A stretch of DNA of 10,726 nt, taken from Euperipatoides rowelli (Eukaryota > Onychophora > Udeonychophora > Euonychophora > Peripatopsidae). A program made the translations under genes and the position numbers. The DNA is taken from assembly GCA_003024985.2 (NCBI GenBank), contig PXIH01S0044130.1. One strand, written 5' to 3'. Of the stretch, positions 6,970 through 10,726 are shown piece by piece (the first letter of the stretch is position 1; every line of letters begins with the position of its first letter). A model generated the notes under the pieces. It did not search any database. It saw nothing but the letters and a program-made list of their open reading frames with translations, and was not told the origin of the DNA.

Positions 6970-6983
6970 GACTTCACATTATT
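6970..6983 (+). repeat. Target-site duplication, right copy
   Basis: This is identical to 6601-6614. It marks the 5' end of the SINE, which is read on the - strand. Confidence 0.8.
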
Positions 6984-7121
6984 TTTAATATCTAGCTTTT
7001 AATAAATATCAATTTAAAAATAGATATTTTAATAGTATTTTTGGAAGATCCAAAAAATCTTTTGAAGATGGAATTTCCCTTTAAATAACCATATCACTGT
7101 GCCTAAAAGAAATGAATAAAG

Positions 7122-7177
7122 GTATTTTTAATCCATGGTTAATTTAAAAATTAATTTTTCATGGATTATTAAAATAC
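7122..7177. repeat. 16-bp-stem hairpin, MITE-like
   Basis: The arm GTATTTTTAATCCATG (7122-7137) pairs completely with 7160-7177, leaving a two-base bulge. The 22-base loop is itself AT-palindromic. It could be a tiny foldback element or a chance structure. No target duplication is apparent. Confidence 0.7.
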
Positions 7178-7444
7178 TACTATTAATTTTTTACATGTCA
7201 GGATGTATTCTGTATAGGTAACAAATGATTTGTCTCCTATAACTTTTCACTCTATTAATCATTCTTTGATACAACAAAAATTGTGTTGTCAAACTGAAGA
7301 AATTATCTGATTAAGTAAATTGCTCTTTTATCCACATGAACTCTTTGGTCTTCTCCCTTGAAAATCTTTATATTGGACAACTCTTTATTGAGAAGTGAAT
7401 CATTAACTCTTATTTCATTGGTCACTGATCTTTCTCCACGAATG

Positions 7445-7476
7445 TCATGATAGACTGACTCACTCAGTCATCATGA
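7445..7476. repeat. Hairpin with TCATGA/GACTGA arms
   Basis: TCATGA (7445-7450) and GACTGA (7453-7458) pair with TCAGTC (7464-7469) and TCATGA (7471-7476) around loop CTCAC. A small asymmetric internal bulge (TA against A) splits a 12-bp stem. Confidence 0.6.
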
Positions 7477-7754
7477 GAAATTTTCTTAAGAGTAGGAAAA
7501 CAGAAAAGAATAATGATAAAATTTAGTAATCTCAAGAAAACAAAGATGGCGCTTTGTAACAATTTTGAATAGTGTAAGGTAAAATAAATTTCCTAGCGCT
7601 TCTGTTTTTTTCTATTGCTATACACAGTATATTACTATAGGCCTACTGTTGATGAAGGCACTTTTTTTTTTCACTTAATTTGTTTTTAATATGAGAAATT
7701 TATACAATATATTATTTTATATAATATCTTTATTGGTCAAAAAATAAAAAAAAA

Positions 7755-7800
7755 CAATGAAATTAACTAAAAAAATATTAGATTAATTCAATGAAATTAA
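7755..7800 (+). repeat. Short direct repeat CAATGAAATTAA
   Basis: The 12-mer occurs at 7755-7766 and 7789-7800, 34 bp apart. It may be the trace of a local duplication in very AT-rich sequence. Confidence 0.45.
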
Positions 7801-8340
7801 AAAATTGTGACATCACAAATAAGCAAAAAATACAATAATGTTAGCATAAAACAAGATAACTATAATAAAAACATTATTTATTATATTATTGCACCAAAAA
7901 ATAAAACATTTCTACCAAGGACTTGTATTCTTTCTTTGTTAATATAAATCAACTAAAAATAAACAGAATGAAATAATGTTAACCTATTAAATTTTGTGTA
8001 TTGCCAAATTTCTAAAAATATTTTTTTACCCCAAAAATTGCTTATATTGATGGGCTCTAACAATTTCTGTTTTGATAAAGTCCCTTTGGGATATCTAATT
8101 TTTCCAAAATGCACCTGGATATACATTTGCCAAGTAAGACAGAGAAACATTTGGAAATGCCTGGTCTATATTAATATGCAAGCATTTTTCATTTTTTTTT
8201 TTAATTTAATAAATTGTTTCAGATAGAAGAAACAATAAAGAGTATATCCATTGTCCTTTTCTTGAAAATATAAAACAGTGAAGAATTTGGTCTAAAACTA
8301 ATGACATTTTATCATTCAATAACCTGGCTAAAATCTCTTG
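7801..8340. other. AT-rich non-coding DNA, no recognised gene
   Basis: Overlapping short open frames of 65 and 76 codons exist on opposite strands at 7953-8226. Neither shows a domain, a good start context or a biased composition. I treat both as chance. Confidence 0.55.
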
Positions 8341-8341
8341 G

Positions 8342-8371
8342 TCTAAGTTTTCTATAGAAATACGTCTTAGA
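8342..8371. repeat. Small hairpin TCTAAG/CTTAGA
   Basis: Arms TCTAAG (8342-8347) and CTTAGA (8366-8371) enclose the palindrome TTTCTATAGAAA (8349-8360). It is short, so it may be chance. Confidence 0.4.
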
Positions 8372-8565
8372 TGATTTACCTCCAAAATTTAATCATTTTG
8401 TCTAGGAATGAAGAAGGTATAGGACATATTAACATAAGTATCTTAGAAGTCAGTTACAATCATTAAATTCAAATATTTTAATAAAAAAGGCAAATTACTG
8501 TTGAAAGTATTTACCTAGTGATACAGTACAGGTTCATAACAGGAGTGCAAAAGAAAGTAAAAACC

Positions 8566-8583
8566 CACAAGAGTCTTCTTGTG
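8566..8583. repeat. 7-bp hairpin CACAAGA/TCTTGTG
   Basis: Perfect 7-bp arms surround the loop GTCT. No run of T follows that would suggest a Pol III terminator, and no gene is adjacent. Confidence 0.5.
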
Positions 8584-8796
8584 TATTGGTTGTGATTATA
8601 TTTTATTACAATAGAAAACGAATTAGCCTACGATTACAGTATAGAATTATAGTTCAATATTCATGTTTAAAAATGATAGAGTAAATAATTGTTGAAAAAT
8701 GCTTCATCATAAGTGTTAAAACCTAATAAGCAACATTCCTACTACATAGTTTAATCCAAGAAGTCTAAGTAACATCCTAGAATCATTGAATCATGC

Positions 8797-8838
8797 TATG
8801 GAGACCTAAAGGTTGTTTATGGAGACCTAAAGTTATTA
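8797..8838 (+). repeat. 21-bp tandem duplication
   Basis: TATGGAGACCTAAAG is present at 8797-8811 and again at 8818-8832, giving a 21-bp unit in two copies with slight divergence at the end. It probably arose by replication slippage. Confidence 0.8.
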
Positions 8839-9084
8839 AGTATTTGTAATAGTGAATGCGATATTTTATTCTTGTTCATACTCGAATGTCATTAATCTCC
8901 AAATACTATTAAAGTGATAATAGCTACTCATTGTTTTACCACCAAGGTAGCCTACTGGTTTGTCATTTGTGCTAAGTTACATAAAAGTGTTTTATATCTA
9001 CATTGTAAATGTTGAGCTCAAAAGACAAAGACTCAGAGTATTTTATCATTATTGCTTTCCTAGTGTAATGTGTACACATTAATA

Positions 9085-9087
<3 letters not shown>

Positions 9088-9132
<45 letters not shown>
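9088..9132 (+). repeat. (TA)n microsatellite, about 22 units
   Basis: An uninterrupted TA dinucleotide run spans 45 bases. Such tracts are length-polymorphic and can extrude as cruciforms. Confidence 0.97.
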
Positions 9133-9135
<3 letters not shown>

Positions 9136-10726
9136 TGTTGAAATGGCCATTAGTAGGTTAATAGACTGATAAGTGTGGATTGGAGTGTTTGTAGTATAAA
9201 TCACAAGCATATTATTAGATTATTAGTCTAGGATTAAATTAGTAAAATAATCATAATTTAGATTAATATAAATGATTATTGAATTTATGAAAATTAAGAT
9301 AGTATAATGATTTAGTTAAGAATCATTAATTAGCACATTAGTGTCCAAGCTATAATCCCAATAGGGTTTACAAAATTTATTTTTCAAATAGTAGCCTACA
9401 ATATTTGTGTTATTAGTTAATGCAAATGTATCAATAATCATTTTTGTGTCATAAATAAGTTATACTTGATATGGAAAAGGGTTAGTGTGATTGATTGGGG
9501 GACATTGTTTTAACTGAACCATAAATATAGGCCTCCTAGATTATTGTATTCCAAATTCAAAAGTTCTCAGTAACCATTGATCTATAATCCTAATTGGAAT
9601 ATGAGCGTGTTCCAAAGCCAGTAACAGCACCATCTACACTCGGCACGGGAACTACTTTTAGAAACTTTAAGTGGTGTTTTCTCTTCGATAAAAAACAAAA
9701 CAACGGGCTTAAACAAAAATAAATGTTTGATGTCTATGGGACGGGCTTAAACGCTAGTATTAAAGGAATTAAAGTTAAAATGTAAATGTTAATAAAATTG
9801 AGCTGAACTTTTCCGTATTAAAAATTAGAGTTTAAAGTTCAATTAACTTATTGTCCGATTCCAACCTCGTTGGACTATAATCTGTTGTCCGGCATATTTG
9901 TAGGAAAGAAATGAAATTTTCACTGGCTTTGAGACATAAATTTTCATATTAAATTTAACAAATAAACTTCATTTTGACAACTATGGAATGAAAGATAAAC
10001 ATGCAGGAAAGATGACTAATTCTTGAAATGTATTTCACAAAATAAGAAAAATTGCAATATAGACGAATTAAAAATGACTCCTTGGGTAACATCAATGACT
10101 TCAGTTTCACTTTCATTAGATGATGCAACCATCCTTTTCTTGAGAATATTAAGAAACGATATGTTTAAACATTGGTATTTGGTAATTGCCGTGCACTTCC
10201 ACACAACTCGGAGTTAATTTATTTTTCTAATAATCTAGTAAAAAATTTTGTATTTGTATTTCTTTTAATGAACTAGTTTGGAATATCATTGTATCCCTTT
10301 GAATTTGAATCTTTCAGGTCCTTTATAATGTTGCTATATTTCATGTGAATTAGTGAACCGTATTTGATCATCTAATTTTGATGTAACAGTAATTGAATTA
10401 GAAATCACATTGTGTCTAGTAAAATGTTTTGCAAATTCTTGGAAAATTATATTAATATCTTGCACATTTTTCCTTTTTAAAGTAATTTTATCAAAGTGAT
10501 TCATCTTAACTTTTTTTTCAATAAATTGAAGATGTTATTTTGTAAGGGTTTTTTTTATTCAACAGATCATATTCTTGATTTTATAATTAAACAGTTTGTC
10601 AAATTTCTTATTTTTTATATATATTGTATACATTTTGGCCCCATTCGCATGGACAGTAATTTCATCCGCGGTTCAACCGCGTATCAACCCTGGATAAGGA
10701 TTTTCTGTTCGGTGTTAATGTTATCC
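9133..10726. other. AT-rich non-coding DNA with minor repeats
   Basis: No gene is recognised with confidence. Minor structures are ACGGGCTTAAAC twice (9703-9714 and 9741-9752) and the hairpin CCAAC-CTC-GTTGG (9861-9873). The duplicated word TTGTCCG occurs at 9851 and 9885. Around 10016-10217 short open frames of about 63 codons overlap on both strands. Neither shows a known domain, and they are at most weak exon candidates. Confidence 0.5.
10667..10681. repeat. CpG-containing palindrome near right edge
   Basis: CGCGGTT and AACCGCG are separated by a single C. The next 45 bases contain GGATAA (10692-10697) and its complement TTATCC (10721-10726). This may be the edge of a repeat continuing beyond the window. 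Confidence 0.55.

Larger units (their letters stand above)
6984..7750. other. AT-rich non-coding DNA
   Basis: No gene is recognised. Besides the two hairpins listed separately, there are poly-T runs near 7607 and 7663 and a TAGGCCTAC word at 7638-7646. Confidence 0.6.
8372..9087. other. AT-rich non-coding DNA
   Basis: Apart from the small hairpin and the 21-bp duplication, nothing is recognised. TAGCCTAC words occur at 8624 and 8948. Confidence 0.55.

Noticed and set aside
7953-8226. Overlapping frames of 65 and 76 codons on opposite strands
   Set aside because: Neither has a recognisable domain or plausible start and splice context. They mirror each other as expected for chance.
1-10726. 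CRISPR array, phage or bacterial defence system
   Set aside because: There are no regularly spaced repeats, operons or ribosome-binding sites. The composition and mobile elements are those of a eukaryotic genome.

Overview
The window looks like intergenic or intronic DNA from an animal genome. It is strongly AT-rich and has no intact protein-coding gene. What it holds instead is decayed mobile DNA: an LTR-retrotransposon remnant, a probable tRNA-derived SINE and an inverted-repeat element. A Pol III-type SINE with target-site duplications, a Ty3/Gypsy element, a (TA)n microsatellite and recurring TAGCCTAC/TAGGCCTAC words fit a metazoan. A marine invertebrate is my guess, but the species cannot be read from the sequence.

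Layout. 1-429: AT-rich leader, possibly LTR or untranslated sequence. 430-3725: a badly broken Ty3/Gypsy-type retrotransposon on the + strand. Its domains are recognisable in the order gag, aspartic protease, reverse transcriptase, Gypsy-type RNase H, then a second RNase H of the cellular RNase H1 type. It carries many stops and frameshifts, and no integrase or 3' LTR follows. 3726-4423: no recognised feature.

4424-6583: a segment bounded by 103-bp inverted repeats that align without a gap (about 93% identical by eye). It contains no recognisable transposase, some internal repeats and G-rich or C-rich tracts. 6601-6983: a 355-bp insertion flanked by a perfect 14-bp direct repeat. On the - strand it has a tRNA-like B box near its 5' end, and near its 3' end a hairpin with a C(UUCG)G loop. 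I read it as a SINE that landed 17 bp outside the inverted-repeat element.

6984-10726: AT-rich non-coding DNA with hairpins, a 21-bp tandem duplication, a (TA)n microsatellite at 9088-9132 and a small CpG-rich palindrome near the right edge. No gene in the window appears functional, so nothing works together in the present-day sense. The most interesting items are the dual-RNase H architecture of the retrotransposon and the SINE with its structured tail.
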